DNA of 64,000 nucleotides from contig NZ_JAKILU010000003.1 of NCBI RefSeq assembly GCF_023283485.1, positions 62,001-126,000 on the forward strand, given 5' to 3'. Shown here piece after piece: positions 7,746 to 17,885 of this stretch. Within the stretch, counting starts at the first letter, position 1. Each line of letters opens with the position of its first letter. Both the position numbers and the translations under genes were made by a program. This stretch comes from Shewanella glacialipiscicola. Its GTDB lineage: Bacteria > Pseudomonadota > Gammaproteobacteria > Enterobacterales > Shewanellaceae. The notes beneath the pieces were generated by a model. The model ran no database searches and was not told where the DNA came from. It saw only the letters and a program-made list of their open reading frames with translations.

Positions 7746-9254
7746 CTAGCGTTTAATTATTGCTTCATGCTCAGCTGTTACCGCTATTTCACTTTCTAAT
7801 GCTTCGGCTTCTGTTTGATGTTTGCTTTCTGCACCGTGCATCCAATCGACTAACTTATCAGCCATAAAATACAAGACTACGCCTGAAAATGCGGCAGTGA
7901 TTGCAATGCCAGAGAAAATTGCCATTGCATTAGCTAACTGCTCTTCTTTTTCGCCGCCATGCCCAATAAACGAGCCAACAACACCACCAATCTTGTTGGC
8001 TGCTGCAACGAAGAGGAACCAAGCTCCCATCATCAAAGAAGCAATGCGCAGTGGAGCAAGCTTAGTGACCATAGACAAGCCGATTGGGGATAAACATAGC
8101 TCACCCATAGTATGGAAGAAATAAGCGCCTACCAACCACCACATGCTTGATTTAACGGAAGCATCGCCGCCCATTTGCATTACAGCACCAATCATAAAGA
8201 GGAAACCGATGGCGAGTAAAAATAGCCCTAGTGCAAACTTAACAGGGGAGTTTGGCTCATTTTTGCCTAAGCGGATCCAAATAGAAGCAATCACTGGCGC
8301 GAATAGTACAATAAAGATAGCGTTTAAAGATTGGAACCAAGTCGTCGGAACTTCAAAGGAGCCAACCATGCGGTCAGTGAATTCGTTAGTGAACAAATTC
8401 ATTAAACCGCCAGCTTGCTCAAAACCCGCCCAGAAAATAATAGTAAATAAACCCATCACCATGATGACCTTAATACGATCACGCTCTACTTTAGTGAGTG
8501 GTTCCTTACGTTCTTCACCCTTTTCTTGTGCTTTTTGCTTTTCAAGCTTAGCTGCCGGCACTCTTCCTATATCGCCTAAATACTTTTGTGCGAACAAAAA
8601 TTGAATGATTAATGAGAAAATCATTCCAACACCGGCACAGAAGAAACCTGCTTGCCAGTTATTAACAAAAACTTCCTCTCCATTAACGACAGAAGCATAC
8701 CCGAAAGTAGTGTATGCCCAAGCCACGATGAAGCCAGACAGAGCAGCGCCTAGATTGATACCCATATAGAAAATAGTGAAAGCACCATCACGGCGGTGAT
8801 CGCCCTCTTCGTATAGATCGCCAACCATTGTTGAAATATTAGGTTTGAATAGACCGTTACCAAGAATGAGTGTACCTAATCCTATATAGAATACGGTTGC
8901 TTCTAAACCGGGGATCCAGCTATGTGGCGCAGCAAGTAAAAATTGACCCGCCGCCATCAAGGCGCCACCAAAATAAATCGCTTTACGTTGACCCAGTACG
9001 TTATCGGCTAACCAACCGCCAATAAGTGGCGTTAAATAGACCAAACCTGTGAATGTGCCATAAAGCGATAAGGCTTCTGCTTGAGTCCAGCCTAAACCAT
9101 GCCCGCCATCACTCTGAACTCTATCGACGAGGTACAGCACCAAAATGGCGCGCATTGCATAATAACTAAAACGTTCCCAAAGTTCTGTTGTAAACAGCAA
9201 GAACAATCCTTTTGGATGTCCAAGCATCGTTCCTTGTGGTTTTGCTACGCTCAT
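7746..9254 (-). CDS. POT-family proton-coupled di/tripeptide transporter
   Basis: A 502-residue inner-membrane protein with 12-14 predicted helices. It has the POT signature ELWERFSYY (E24, E27, R28) in helix 1, used for proton coupling. FYMGINLGAALSGF and GELCLSPIGLSMVTKLAP are also POT family blocks. It imports di- and tripeptides with protons. An extended loop around residues 220-265 (KYLGDIGRVPAAKLEKQKAQEKG) precedes helix 7. It stands alone on the minus strand, with a 480-bp upstream region holding inverted repeats. The subtype (DtpA or DtpB-like) cannot be decided here. Confidence 0.9.
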   Translation of the reverse strand: MSVAKPQGTMLGHPKGLFLLFTTELWERFSYYAMRAILVLYLVDRVQSDGGHGLGWTQAEALSLYGTFTGLVYLTPLIGGWLADNVLGQRKAIYFGGALMAAGQFLLAAPHSWIPGLEATVFYIGLGTLILGNGLFKPNISTMVGDLYEEGDHRRDGAFTIFYMGINLGAALSGFIVAWAYTTFGYASVVNGEEVFVNNWQAGFFCAGVGMIFSLIIQFLFAQKYLGDIGRVPAAKLEKQKAQEKGEERKEPLTKVERDRIKVIMVMGLFTIIFWAGFEQAGGLMNLFTNEFTDRMVGSFEVPTTWFQSLNAIFIVLFAPVIASIWIRLGKNEPNSPVKFALGLFLLAIGFLFMIGAVMQMGGDASVKSSMWWLVGAYFFHTMGELCLSPIGLSMVTKLAPLRIASLMMGAWFLFVAAANKIGGVVGSFIGHGGEKEEQLANAMAIFSGIAITAAFSGVVLYFMADKLVDWMHGAESKHQTEAEALESEIAVTAEHEAIIKR

Positions 9255-9736
9255 GAAGTATTCTACCTTAAGCTCGTGATTGCCTGTGGGCCCCTGAAAC
9301 AGGATGATGTCACCACAGAAAAATAATGATTACTCGTCCCAAATCGTCAGCGGTTTAATCGACAATCATTTAGCACGATAAACAATAGCATGCTCTGTAA
9401 TTGTTGAATAACCGCTAGTTACGTATGGGTTATTGTTACTTTTTTATAGTAAAAGTAATTTTTTTAGTTTTCAAATGTGTTGCTTCGCTAAAATCCCACC
9501 TTATATACCCCTTAAAAGCAACAAAAGTCAATTTTGGTAAGCACTAAGTGGTGACATTGTCGACAATTGAGTTATTCGAAAAAGTTAACACACTTTTGCT
9601 AATGTAGAAGTGATTGTATGGATACTGAACGAGAGATGTTAATTGACTAAAAACTACTTCCATGAGCTTAAGCATCTTTGCTATGATTGCGCCCCGTGAA
9701 TGGACGTCACTTAAAATAGGGCAGTGAGATTAGTGT
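9255..9736. other. Divergent intergenic region, POT transporter / rfaH
   Basis: A 482-bp gap between divergent genes without a plausible ORF. It holds an imperfect inverted repeat (9349-9366 AGCGGTTTAATCGACAAT with 9400-9416) upstream of the transporter, and a perfect 12-bp palindrome ATTGTCGACAAT at 9556-9567. Both share the TCGACAAT half, so they could be operator sites for one regulator. This is inference only. Confidence 0.4.
9679..9687 (+). promoter_or_regulatory. Candidate extended -10 promoter for rfaH
   Basis: TGCTATGAT matches an extended -10 (TGnTATAAT) with one mismatch, about 50 nt before the rfaH start. No good -35 hexamer lies at 17 nt, which an extended -10 can tolerate. Confidence 0.35.
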
Positions 9737-10243
9737 ATGAAGGCATGGTACCTCTTGTATTGTAAGCCTCGTAGTGAAACGAGAGCACAACAAAACTTAG
9801 CACTTCAAAATTTAGAAACCTACTTACCGATGATTTCTGAAGAGAAATCTTTACGTGGGCGTAAACAAATCTGCTGTGTACCATTATTCCCTAATTACCT
9901 ATTCATCAATTTTGACCCAAGCCAGACAAGTGTTAGGCAGGTCCATTCTACTCGTGGTGTGAATCGTATCGTTAATTGTCGTGAGCAAATGACGCCTATT
10001 GACGATAGAGTTATTCATGCCATTCGCATGAAAGAGTTAACGCCTTCCCAAACCGAATTAGCTGAAGAACCTGAGCTGAAAACGGGGGAGAAAATTCGTT
10101 TTAAAGATGGGCCTTTCATTGATTTAGAGGGTGTTTTTCAAGAAAAATGCCCTAATAAGCGTTGTCATATCCTTTTTAATATTATGGGCCAAGTCAAAAT
10201 CGTTGCTGTACCACAGCAAAGTGTAGAACGAATTCATATTTGA
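9737..10243 (+). CDS. rfaH: RfaH transcription antitermination factor
   Basis: 168 residues, a NusG paralogue. The N-terminal NGN domain reads MKAWYLLYCKPRSETRAQQNL and CCVPLFPNYLFI; the C-terminal KOW part includes KTGEKIRFKDGPFIDLEGVF. Length and sequence fit RfaH (162 aa in E. coli) rather than NusG, which is longer. RfaH binds paused RNA polymerase at the ops element in non-template DNA and suppresses Rho-dependent termination in long surface-polysaccharide operons. A consensus ops site lies 420 bp downstream, ahead of the polysaccharide genes, so this looks like a local regulator of the adjacent locus. Confidence 0.94.
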   Translation: MKAWYLLYCKPRSETRAQQNLALQNLETYLPMISEEKSLRGRKQICCVPLFPNYLFINFDPSQTSVRQVHSTRGVNRIVNCREQMTPIDDRVIHAIRMKELTPSQTELAEEPELKTGEKIRFKDGPFIDLEGVFQEKCPNKRCHILFNIMGQVKIVAVPQQSVERIHI

Positions 10244-10926
10244 TTTATAGACATCGCAGTAAGATATTCGCCTGTTTTTTTGTAAGACATTAGCCATTCT
10301 TAAACTGCTCTTGACTTGTTTTTCAGAAGGTAGATGATTATAAATCATCGATTAAACAGTAGGTTGCAGTCTTTGTGCGCAAAGTTTGACTCGCTGACAA
10401 CTTAATAGGTTGAAATGTGAACGGCTAGGTGTTCAATTGAAGATTAAGTGCACAAAGTGAAGTGGTTTTTTAGAGTAATATGCAGTGTTATTGATGCAGT
10501 GTTAATTGTTAAGCGTGTTTTTATAAGCTGATGGTATCACGCGCTAGCTGTTAGATATTAAACACTACATTTTGCTACCATAACGGTATGCAATTATTGC
10601 TTTGTTTATGAAAAATAAGAATTTTCGCATCGCGAAGGGCAATTTAGAAGCCGTAATCTATGGGCGGTAGCGTGTCTGAAAGGCATGGATACATGACTAA
10701 ATGGTGTCTTCGTTAAGCTGACGTACGTGGATAGTTAGCGTGTTTGAAAGCATTAGAATTACAGCTTGGCTCTTATACTATACAAGATCCAAAAATCTCG
10801 AACGTACAGTTGTCATATATGCGCACAAGCTTCAAATAAAAGATTATCCCGCCTTTAATTGCTCTGAGTATTTAGCTGAAGGCTTAACTTAACGTTTTGA
10901 TTGAATTATATTAACGGAGATAACTG
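10244..10926 (+). promoter_or_regulatory. Long untranslated leader of the polysaccharide operon
   Basis: A 683-bp stretch with no credible ORF between rfaH and the Wza-like gene. It is AT-rich and contains the ops site and a degenerate second copy of it about 70 bp on. Long leaders with JUMPstart/ops are usual for RfaH-controlled O-antigen and capsule operons. Confidence 0.7.
10663..10674 (+). promoter_or_regulatory. ops element (RfaH recruitment site)
   Basis: GGCGGTAGCGTG is an exact match to the 12-base ops core of the JUMPstart sequence. It sits about 250 nt before the first polysaccharide gene and on the same strand. With rfaH immediately upstream this is a confident assignment. Confidence 0.93.
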
Positions 10927-13686
10927 GTGTTACAACAAATCAAAAAAATCATCATAGTTGGCCTTAGTACGACCATATTGATGGGCACTCAGGCTCTGGC
11001 CGTCACGCCATCTCCGCAAATGATTGAGCAGTTCAAGCAATTACCTAAATCGGAACAAACAAGGCTCGCGAAGCAATATGGAATCGATCCAGGGATGCTT
11101 TCTGGATCTCAGGCACAAACTCAGCTTTCAAACCCAGAAGTGGTAGGGGCTAGAGATATAAATGACAACGATAGCAAGACTGATGAACGAAGTCGTGATA
11201 ATCGTAAAAAAACGGATAAATCAGAGCTCGATTTTTCTGAAGATAGCAGCAAAATTAAATTGCGCCGTTTCGGCTACGAAATGTTCGCGGGTGAACCGAG
11301 TACCTTTGCACCAGTATCAGATGTGCCTGTGCCTAGTGAGTATCTTGTCGGTCCTGGGGATAATATTAAAGTCCAACTTTATGGCAAAGATAACAAAGAG
11401 TATGACTTAGTTATCAATCGCGATGGTGTTATACAGTTTCCTGAACTTGGACCAATACCGGTTATGGGTCTTAGCTTTTCTGAGCTTCGCGACTCTTTAT
11501 CCGAGCGAATTAAGCAACAGATGATCGGCATCGAGTCAAATATCACTATGGGTGAGTTGCGCTCAATCCGTATTTTTGTGGCTGGTGACGCTTATAAACC
11601 AGGCTCTTACACCGTTTCAAGCCTTTCAACTATTACTCAAGCCTTATTTGTTGCTGGCGGCGTGAATGAAATTGGTTCGCTACGAAATGTGCAACTTAAG
11701 CGCAATGGCAAGCTTGTAGGCACTTTAGATCTATATGATCTCCTTATGCGTGGTGATGCTTCGGGTGATTTAATGCTCCGTTCTGGGGATGTTGTGTTTA
11801 TCCCCTCAATTGGTGGGCTGGTTACTGTGACGGGCGAAGTTAGACGTCCAGCTATTTACGAATTAAAACATAATGAAAATATGGCTGACATTATTGCAAT
11901 GGCCGCGGGGTTAAACGCTGGAGCCTATCCCAAAAGTAGCTCTATTGAACGTTATAATAATAACTCGCTTAAAACCGTTGTAAATGTGGATTTAACTACC
12001 GAGCAAGGCAAAGGTACACTAGCTAAAGCCGGCGATGTTGTTAAAGTGAAAAGTGCTTCAGAGCAATACGAAAGTGCCATCTCTATCGCAGGTGCAGTGG
12101 TTCGCCCTGGCAAATACCAATGGTTTGCGGGTCAAAAAATTAGTGATGTATTACCTTCGTTGTGGGGTGATTTAGCCGCCTCTGCCGATCTTGATTACGC
12201 GATTGTAATTCGTGAAGTCAATCAATATGGCGATATCGAAGTACATCAGTTTTCTCCAGGAAAAGCGATTGGTGCTAAAGATAGCAGTCAAGATTTAAAT
12301 TTAAATGCACGCGATAAAATTGTTGTTTTTAACTTCTCTGATGATATTCAGAATCGTTATGAGTTAAACAAATTAGTGAAAGAACGCGTTGAAAAGGTGA
12401 CGTCTTTAAATACCAATAACCTTTTAGGCTCGGATCTATTTAAAGCGGGATTTGTACAACTGGACAAAAGCAAATTAAAACAACGTTCAGATCTTGCGGG
12501 TGTGGTATTAACAGATAAAAAAGAAGCAGAAGAGGCTGAAGTCGTAAAAGGTGTTGTCAATAAAATGTTGGCTAATCTTTTTGACGACGTTGAGCTACTT
12601 AAACTCAGCGATCAAATGGGACGACAAGAGTTGCTGTATCCCGTAATGGTTAAATTAAATAGTCAAGGCCGCGCGGGTTCAGGGATTCAAATTGTTGCCA
12701 TTGATGGTCAAGTCCGCCAACCTGGTGTATATCCTCTCACTGTCGGTGCCCGTGTTAATGATTTAGTGATTGCTGCTGGCGGTTTAAAGGAAGGTGCTTA
12801 TACTGCCAAAGCAGAATTAACCACTACCTCAACCGATATTAATGGTTCAAGTATTAGACATAATAATATTGATTTAACACAAGCTCTGCAGGGATTTGAT
12901 AGTGCCAATATTCGTTTAACAGGGCGTGACATGTTAACTGTCATGACGACACCTGATTGGCAAGAAACTAAAGTGGTTGAAATCCGAGGTGAAGTTAAAT
13001 TCCCTGGTCGTTATAATATTCACCGTGGTGAAACATTAAGTGATTTAATTACCCGGGTGGGAGGCTTTACTGATTACGCCTATTTACCCTCCGCAGTGTT
13101 TGTGCGTGAATCAGTCCGTCAACAAGAACAAATTGAGATTAAAAAGCTAGCCGATCAATTGCGCCGAGATATAGCCACGCGTGGTGTATCGCAAGATGGC
13201 ACTATGGTTAATTATACTGATGCACAATTGATGCTGGCCGATCTGGAAAATATTAAAGCGGTTGGACGTCTCGTTGTTGATTTAGCGGCGATTTCATTAG
13301 GGATTGAACAGGCTAATATTCAGCTCGAAGATGCTGATATTCTCTATATACCATCAACTAAGCAAACGATTGCCGTTATGGGGGAAGTTCAACATCCTGC
13401 AACGCATAGATTTAAAGATGGCCTGACTCTAGACCAGTATTTAGCAATGTCTGGCGGTGCACGTAAGCGCGCCGATGAAGACCGCACTTATGTTATTCAA
13501 GCGAATGGTTCTGTACTAATGCCAGGACGTTCAAGCTGGTTTAGTAGTGAAGATCAATTACAACCCGGCGATACTATCATTGTACCTTTAGATACTGAAT
13601 ATAAAGATAATTTAAGTTTATGGACGCAGATTACGGGGATTATCTATAATACCGCCGTAGCCGTATCAGTGATTGCAGGATTGTAA
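10927..13686 (+). CDS. Wza-like polysaccharide export protein with SLBB repeats
   Basis: 919 residues. A cleavable signal peptide ends near ALA (residue 25) and no lipobox is present, unlike E. coli Wza. A poly-export domain begins near residue 135 (SEYLVGPGDNIKVQLYGKDN), followed by several SLBB beta-grasp repeats (for example GAVVRPGKYQWFAGQKISD, GQVRQPGVYPLTVGARVNDL, GEVKFPGRYNIHRGETLSDL, GEVQHPATHRFKDGLTLDQY). A C-terminal hydrophobic helix follows. Such proteins form periplasmic/outer-membrane export channels for polysaccharide. The start is GTG with GGAG at 10915-10918. It is the first gene after the ops leader. Confidence 0.88.
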   Translation: MLQQIKKIIIVGLSTTILMGTQALAVTPSPQMIEQFKQLPKSEQTRLAKQYGIDPGMLSGSQAQTQLSNPEVVGARDINDNDSKTDERSRDNRKKTDKSELDFSEDSSKIKLRRFGYEMFAGEPSTFAPVSDVPVPSEYLVGPGDNIKVQLYGKDNKEYDLVINRDGVIQFPELGPIPVMGLSFSELRDSLSERIKQQMIGIESNITMGELRSIRIFVAGDAYKPGSYTVSSLSTITQALFVAGGVNEIGSLRNVQLKRNGKLVGTLDLYDLLMRGDASGDLMLRSGDVVFIPSIGGLVTVTGEVRRPAIYELKHNENMADIIAMAAGLNAGAYPKSSSIERYNNNSLKTVVNVDLTTEQGKGTLAKAGDVVKVKSASEQYESAISIAGAVVRPGKYQWFAGQKISDVLPSLWGDLAASADLDYAIVIREVNQYGDIEVHQFSPGKAIGAKDSSQDLNLNARDKIVVFNFSDDIQNRYELNKLVKERVEKVTSLNTNNLLGSDLFKAGFVQLDKSKLKQRSDLAGVVLTDKKEAEEAEVVKGVVNKMLANLFDDVELLKLSDQMGRQELLYPVMVKLNSQGRAGSGIQIVAIDGQVRQPGVYPLTVGARVNDLVIAAGGLKEGAYTAKAELTTTSTDINGSSIRHNNIDLTQALQGFDSANIRLTGRDMLTVMTTPDWQETKVVEIRGEVKFPGRYNIHRGETLSDLITRVGGFTDYAYLPSAVFVRESVRQQEQIEIKKLADQLRRDIATRGVSQDGTMVNYTDAQLMLADLENIKAVGRLVVDLAAISLGIEQANIQLEDADILYIPSTKQTIAVMGEVQHPATHRFKDGLTLDQYLAMSGGARKRADEDRTYVIQANGSVLMPGRSSWFSSEDQLQPGDTIIVPLDTEYKDNLSLWTQITGIIYNTAVAVSVIAGL

Positions 13687-13726
13687 TAGCAACGCAACGT
13701 GGCTTTAGGAATGCGGCTTACGGATA

Positions 13727-13755
13727 ACGGAACATCATCTACATTACTGTTCCGT
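13727..13755 (+). promoter_or_regulatory. Intercistronic hairpin between exporter and wzz
   Basis: An 8-bp perfect stem (ACGGAACA at 13727-13734 with TGTTCCGT at 13748-13755) with a 13-nt loop. It is not followed by a U-run, so it may be a processing or attenuation element rather than a terminator. Confidence 0.35.
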
Positions 13756-13831
13756 CTTCTCTCGTTGTGAGCGAAGCGTTCTATTAACCATTAATCGTAT
13801 AAGAGAACTCAAATAACGAGATAAGTTTTAA

Positions 13832-14794
13832 ATGCCCAATAAAATAAACAAATATATGCAAGATGCAACGTTTCCGTCGGCAGCACAGGATGACGAAATC
13901 GATCTGCGCGAGCTTTTCTCAGTTATTTGGCAAGGTAAATGGCTAATTATCGCTGTTACAGCTGTATTTGCTATTAGCGCGATTATTTTTGCCATAAAAC
14001 AACCCAATATCTATAAATCCGAAGCTTTATTAGCCCCTGCATCTGAAGAACAAAGCGGTGGTTTAAGTGCGTTAGCATCGCAGTTTGGCGGCTTAGCCAG
14101 CTTAGCTGGAGTAAATTTAGCTGCAAAAGGCGGTGTCGATAAAACCCAAATGGCAATCGAGGTGATAAAATCACGCCAATTTGCTGCGGATTTTATTCAA
14201 AAGCATAATATTCTGCCCGATTTAATGGCAGCAAAAGCGTGGGATATTGCCCAGGACAAACTTATTTATGATCCTGAACTTTACGATGCACAAGCCAACA
14301 CATGGGTCCGTGAAGTAAAAGCGCCGTTCAGGCCTGAGCCTTCAATGCAAGAAGCTTTTAAAGTGTTTAGCAAAGTTGTCGTGGTTAATACTGCTAAAGA
14401 GACTGGCATGGTGACTATTGCTGTTGAACATTTATCACCAACAGTCGCACAGCAGTGGATTATTTGGCTAGTTCAAGATATTAATAAAACGATGAAAGAT
14501 CGCGATGTTGCCGAGGCTAATCGTAGTCGTGAGTTTTTAAGTCAACAAATTGCCTTAACAAATGTTGCGGACATAAAAACAATCCTCTACAAGCTGATTG
14601 AAGAGCAGGCTAAAACTATTATGTTTGCCGAAGTACGTGATGAGTACGTATTTAAAACTATCGACCCCGCTTTCGTCCCTGAAGAAAAAGCTAAACCCAA
14701 ACGCGCATTAATTTGCGTATTAGGCACTATGCTCGGCGGGATGCTCGGCATAATGTTTGTATTAGTAAGACATTTTTTTAGGAAAGGAGATTGA
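13832..14794 (+). CDS. wzz: Wzz-type chain-length determinant
   Basis: A 320-residue inner-membrane protein with the polysaccharide co-polymerase layout. A short cytoplasmic N-terminus (DEIDLRELFSVIWQGKW) is followed by helix 1 (about 36-56), a large periplasmic domain, and helix 2 near the C-terminus (about 290-312) preceded by a proline-containing segment (TIDPAFVPEEKAKPKRA). No cytoplasmic kinase domain is present, so it is Wzz rather than Wzc. It sets O-antigen modal length together with Wzy. Confidence 0.88.
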   Translation: MPNKINKYMQDATFPSAAQDDEIDLRELFSVIWQGKWLIIAVTAVFAISAIIFAIKQPNIYKSEALLAPASEEQSGGLSALASQFGGLASLAGVNLAAKGGVDKTQMAIEVIKSRQFAADFIQKHNILPDLMAAKAWDIAQDKLIYDPELYDAQANTWVREVKAPFRPEPSMQEAFKVFSKVVVVNTAKETGMVTIAVEHLSPTVAQQWIIWLVQDINKTMKDRDVAEANRSREFLSQQIALTNVADIKTILYKLIEEQAKTIMFAEVRDEYVFKTIDPAFVPEEKAKPKRALICVLGTMLGGMLGIMFVLVRHFFRKGD

Positions 14795-15005
14795 AATATC
14801 TCTAAAAAAGCCTATTGGGACAGTTTCAATAAAAAAGTAAAACCTAGGCTCTATAGGGGACAGTGAGAAGTCGATTGTCTCAAAATGGATGAAATATGTC
14901 TCAGTTTGATTTGTAAGGCTGAGATAAAAAGTGAAAAATTTCTGCGTTTGTCATTCTATATTTGCCATTGACTATGGCTAAACTCAACGATTTTGGTAGT
15001 AAATA

Positions 15006-16070
15006 ATGAAAATACTTGTCACAGGTGGTGCAGGCTTTATTGGTTCTGCTGTTGTTCGTCACATTATCAATAATACTCAAGATTCTGTTATTAATGTTGA
15101 TAAATTAACTTATGCAGGCAACCTTGAATCACTTGTAAACGTAGAAAAAAATGAACGATACATTTTCGAGCAAGTTGATATTTGTGACAGAGCAGAACTC
15201 GATAGAGTATTTGCACATTACCAACCTGATGCAGTCATGCATTTGGCGGCAGAGTCTCATGTGGACCGTTCTATTACAGGTCCAAGTGATTTTATTCAAA
15301 CCAATATTGTTGGCACTTATACGTTACTTGAATCGACTCGCGAGTATTGGAATGGTTTATCTGAGCAATCAAAGAAAGCGTTTCGTTTCCATCATATCTC
15401 TACTGATGAAGTGTATGGTGATTTGCCGCATCCTGATGAGCAAGACGGTGAGCTGCCATTATTTACTGAAAATACGTCTTATGCACCAAGCAGCCCTTAT
15501 TCAGCATCAAAAGCAGCAAGCGATCATTTAGTCAGAGCATGGTTACGCACTTATGGTTTGCCTACTGTGGTGACTAACTGCTCGAATAACTACGGCCCGA
15601 ATCATTTCCCCGAAAAGTTAATCCCGCTAGTGATTTTGAATGCACTAGAAGGCAAGCCATTACCCATTTACGGTAAAGGTGATCAAATTCGCGATTGGCT
15701 TTTCGTTGAAGATCATGCTCGTGCCCTCTATAAAGTAGTCACCTCAGGGAATGTTGGAGAGACATACAATATCGGTGGACATAACGAAAAGCAGAACCTT
15801 GAAGTGGTACAGACGATTTGCACTATTTTAGATGTTCTAGTGCCTAAAGATACGCCTTACTCAAAGCAAATTACTTATGTGACAGATAGACCAGGCCACG
15901 ACCGCCGCTATGCAATTGATGCAACTAAGATGAGTGATGAGCTTAACTGGCAACCAGAAGAAACCTTTGAAACAGGCCTTCGTAAAACCATTGAATGGTA
16001 TTTAGCGAATCAAGAGTGGTGTCAACATGTACAAGATGGCACTTACCAACGCGAGCGTTTAGGCATTTAA
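15006..16070 (+). CDS. rfbB: dTDP-glucose 4,6-dehydratase
   Basis: 354 residues, an extended SDR enzyme. The NAD motif GGAGFIGS is at 7-14, STDEVYGD in the middle, and the catalytic pair Y165/K169 is in YSASK. It converts dTDP-glucose to dTDP-4-keto-6-deoxyglucose, second step of dTDP-L-rhamnose synthesis. rfbA, rfbD and rfbC follow within 70 bp or less, so the whole rhamnose set is present. A 210-bp gap precedes the gene, without a clear terminator. Confidence 0.96.
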   Translation: MKILVTGGAGFIGSAVVRHIINNTQDSVINVDKLTYAGNLESLVNVEKNERYIFEQVDICDRAELDRVFAHYQPDAVMHLAAESHVDRSITGPSDFIQTNIVGTYTLLESTREYWNGLSEQSKKAFRFHHISTDEVYGDLPHPDEQDGELPLFTENTSYAPSSPYSASKAASDHLVRAWLRTYGLPTVVTNCSNNYGPNHFPEKLIPLVILNALEGKPLPIYGKGDQIRDWLFVEDHARALYKVVTSGNVGETYNIGGHNEKQNLEVVQTICTILDVLVPKDTPYSKQITYVTDRPGHDRRYAIDATKMSDELNWQPEETFETGLRKTIEWYLANQEWCQHVQDGTYQRERLGI

Positions 16071-16137
16071 TCTATCTTTTTTAATGCCCTAGAGTCCCAT
16101 AAACCTAGGGTCTATTTATGTAGGAACTGATTTTACT

Positions 16138-17007
16138 ATGAAAGGAATTATTTTAGCTGGGGGCTCTGGTACGCGTTTGTATCCATTAACTCGTGGTGTC
16201 TCTAAACAGTTATTGCCGATTTATGATAAACCGATGATTTATTATCCCTTATCAACGCTTATGTTAGCGGGTATTAGAGATATATTAATTATCACAACTC
16301 CAGAAGATAATGAAAGCTTTAAACGTTTACTTGGCAATGGCTCAGATTTTGGCATCAATTTAAGTTACGCCGTACAGCCATCACCTGATGGCTTAGCACA
16401 AGCATTTATCATCGGAGAAGAATTTATTGGCGATGATAATGTTTGCTTAGTGCTAGGTGATAATATTTTCTATGGTCAGTCTTTTTCAAAAACACTCAAA
16501 AATGCCGCTTCGCGTGAGTCAGGTGCTACTGTTTTTGGTTATCAAGTGAAAGACCCCGAGCGTTTTGGTGTGGTGGAATTTGATGCAGATATGAAAGCCA
16601 TTTCTATTGAAGAAAAGCCAGCCAAGCCTAAATCTAATTACGCCGTCACAGGACTCTATTTTTACGACAATAAAGTGGTGGAATTGGCTAAACAGGTTAA
16701 ACCTTCCCATCGGGGCGAGCTAGAAATAACTACTCTCAATGAGATGTATCTGAATGCTGGTGAGTTAAATGTGGAATTGCTCGGTCGCGGTTTTGCATGG
16801 TTAGACACAGGTACGCACGAAAGTTTGCATGAAGCGTCTTCTTTTGTACAAACCATAGAACATGTACAAGGCCTAAAAGTGGCTTGCCTAGAAGAGATCG
16901 CGTGGCGTAATGATTGGTTAAGCTCAGAACAACTCTCTGGATTGGCCAAACCAATGATGAAAAATAACTATGGTCAATACTTGGATCGTTTAGCTAACGG
17001 GGCTTAA
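16138..17007 (+). CDS. rfbA: Glucose-1-phosphate thymidylyltransferase
   Basis: 289 residues with the nucleotidyltransferase signature [11 protein letters not shown] (8-18) followed by [16 protein letters not shown]. It makes dTDP-glucose from dTTP and glucose-1-phosphate. [12 protein letters not shown] and [13 protein letters not shown] are also typical of RmlA. Full length. A second, decayed copy lies at 30.0-30.9 kb. A small CCCTAG/CTAGGG hairpin (16087-16110) precedes it. Confidence 0.96.
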   Translation: MKGIILAGGSGTRLYPLTRGVSKQLLPIYDKPMIYYPLSTLMLAGIRDILIITTPEDNESFKRLLGNGSDFGINLSYAVQPSPDGLAQAFIIGEEFIGDDNVCLVLGDNIFYGQSFSKTLKNAASRESGATVFGYQVKDPERFGVVEFDADMKAISIEEKPAKPKSNYAVTGLYFYDNKVVELAKQVKPSHRGELEITTLNEMYLNAGELNVELLGRGFAWLDTGTHESLHEASSFVQTIEHVQGLKVACLEEIAWRNDWLSSEQLSGLAKPMMKNNYGQYLDRLANGA

Positions 17008-17009
17008 GT

Positions 17010-17885
17010 ATGAAAATATTAATCGCGGGTAAAAATGGCCAGGTTGGTAGATGTTTAGTCAATCTACTCGAAGCACAGACTGAGCTAACCTTTTTAGCAT
17101 TAGGTCGTGAAGAGCTTGATATCGCCGACCGAATTCAAGTTGATAAAATTGTCAGCGAGTTTCAGCCTAATATAATCATCAATGCAGCAGCTTATACCGC
17201 TGTCGATAAAGCTGAACAAGAAAGTGAATTAGCCAACGCTATCAATAGAGACGGTCCACATAATCTTGCGCATGCGGCAAATAATATCAATGCAGCTATC
17301 ATCCATATTTCGACCGATTATGTTTTCAATGGCGATAGCATAGAGAGCTATACGGAGTCAGATACGACCGCTCCTCAAGGGGAATACGGTCGTAGTAAGT
17401 TAGCTGGTGAGCAAGCTGTTGCTCAAGCTTGTCCTAAACATATTATATTGAGAACAGCATGGGTCTTTGGTGAGCACGGGAATAATTTTGTTAAAACCAT
17501 GCTACGCCTTGCTAAAACCAGAGAGTCGTTAGGTGTTGTCGCTGATCAGTTTGGCGGACCTACTTATGCGGGTGATATAGCAAACGCCATACTCACTATC
17601 TCAAAGCAAATAGCACGAGATAGCCATGTTTATGGTATTTATCATTTTTCTGGTTTCCCGCATGTCAATTGGCATACTTTTGCAGAAAAAATATTTGAAA
17701 TAGCATTGGAGCAAAATGTACTTGTCCAACCTATTCAAGTTAATCCAATAACAACACTAGACTATCCAACACCAGCTAAACGCCCTGCAAACTCACGTTT
17801 AAATTGTGACAAGATTCATAATGCATTTGGCATTAAGCAAAGTGACTGGCAAGCGGCATTAGTGCGAATTAAAGAGTATTCATAA
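17010..17885 (+). CDS. rfbD: dTDP-4-dehydrorhamnose reductase
   Basis: 291-residue SDR with the NADPH motif GKNGQVG at 7-13, STDYVFNG and the YGRSK catalytic segment. It is the last enzyme of dTDP-L-rhamnose synthesis. It starts 2 nt after rfbA, and its stop codon is directly followed by the ATG of rfbC. Confidence 0.95.
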   Translation: MKILIAGKNGQVGRCLVNLLEAQTELTFLALGREELDIADRIQVDKIVSEFQPNIIINAAAYTAVDKAEQESELANAINRDGPHNLAHAANNINAAIIHISTDYVFNGDSIESYTESDTTAPQGEYGRSKLAGEQAVAQACPKHIILRTAWVFGEHGNNFVKTMLRLAKTRESLGVVADQFGGPTYAGDIANAILTISKQIARDSHVYGIYHFSGFPHVNWHTFAEKIFEIALEQNVLVQPIQVNPITTLDYPTPAKRPANSRLNCDKIHNAFGIKQSDWQAALVRIKEYS

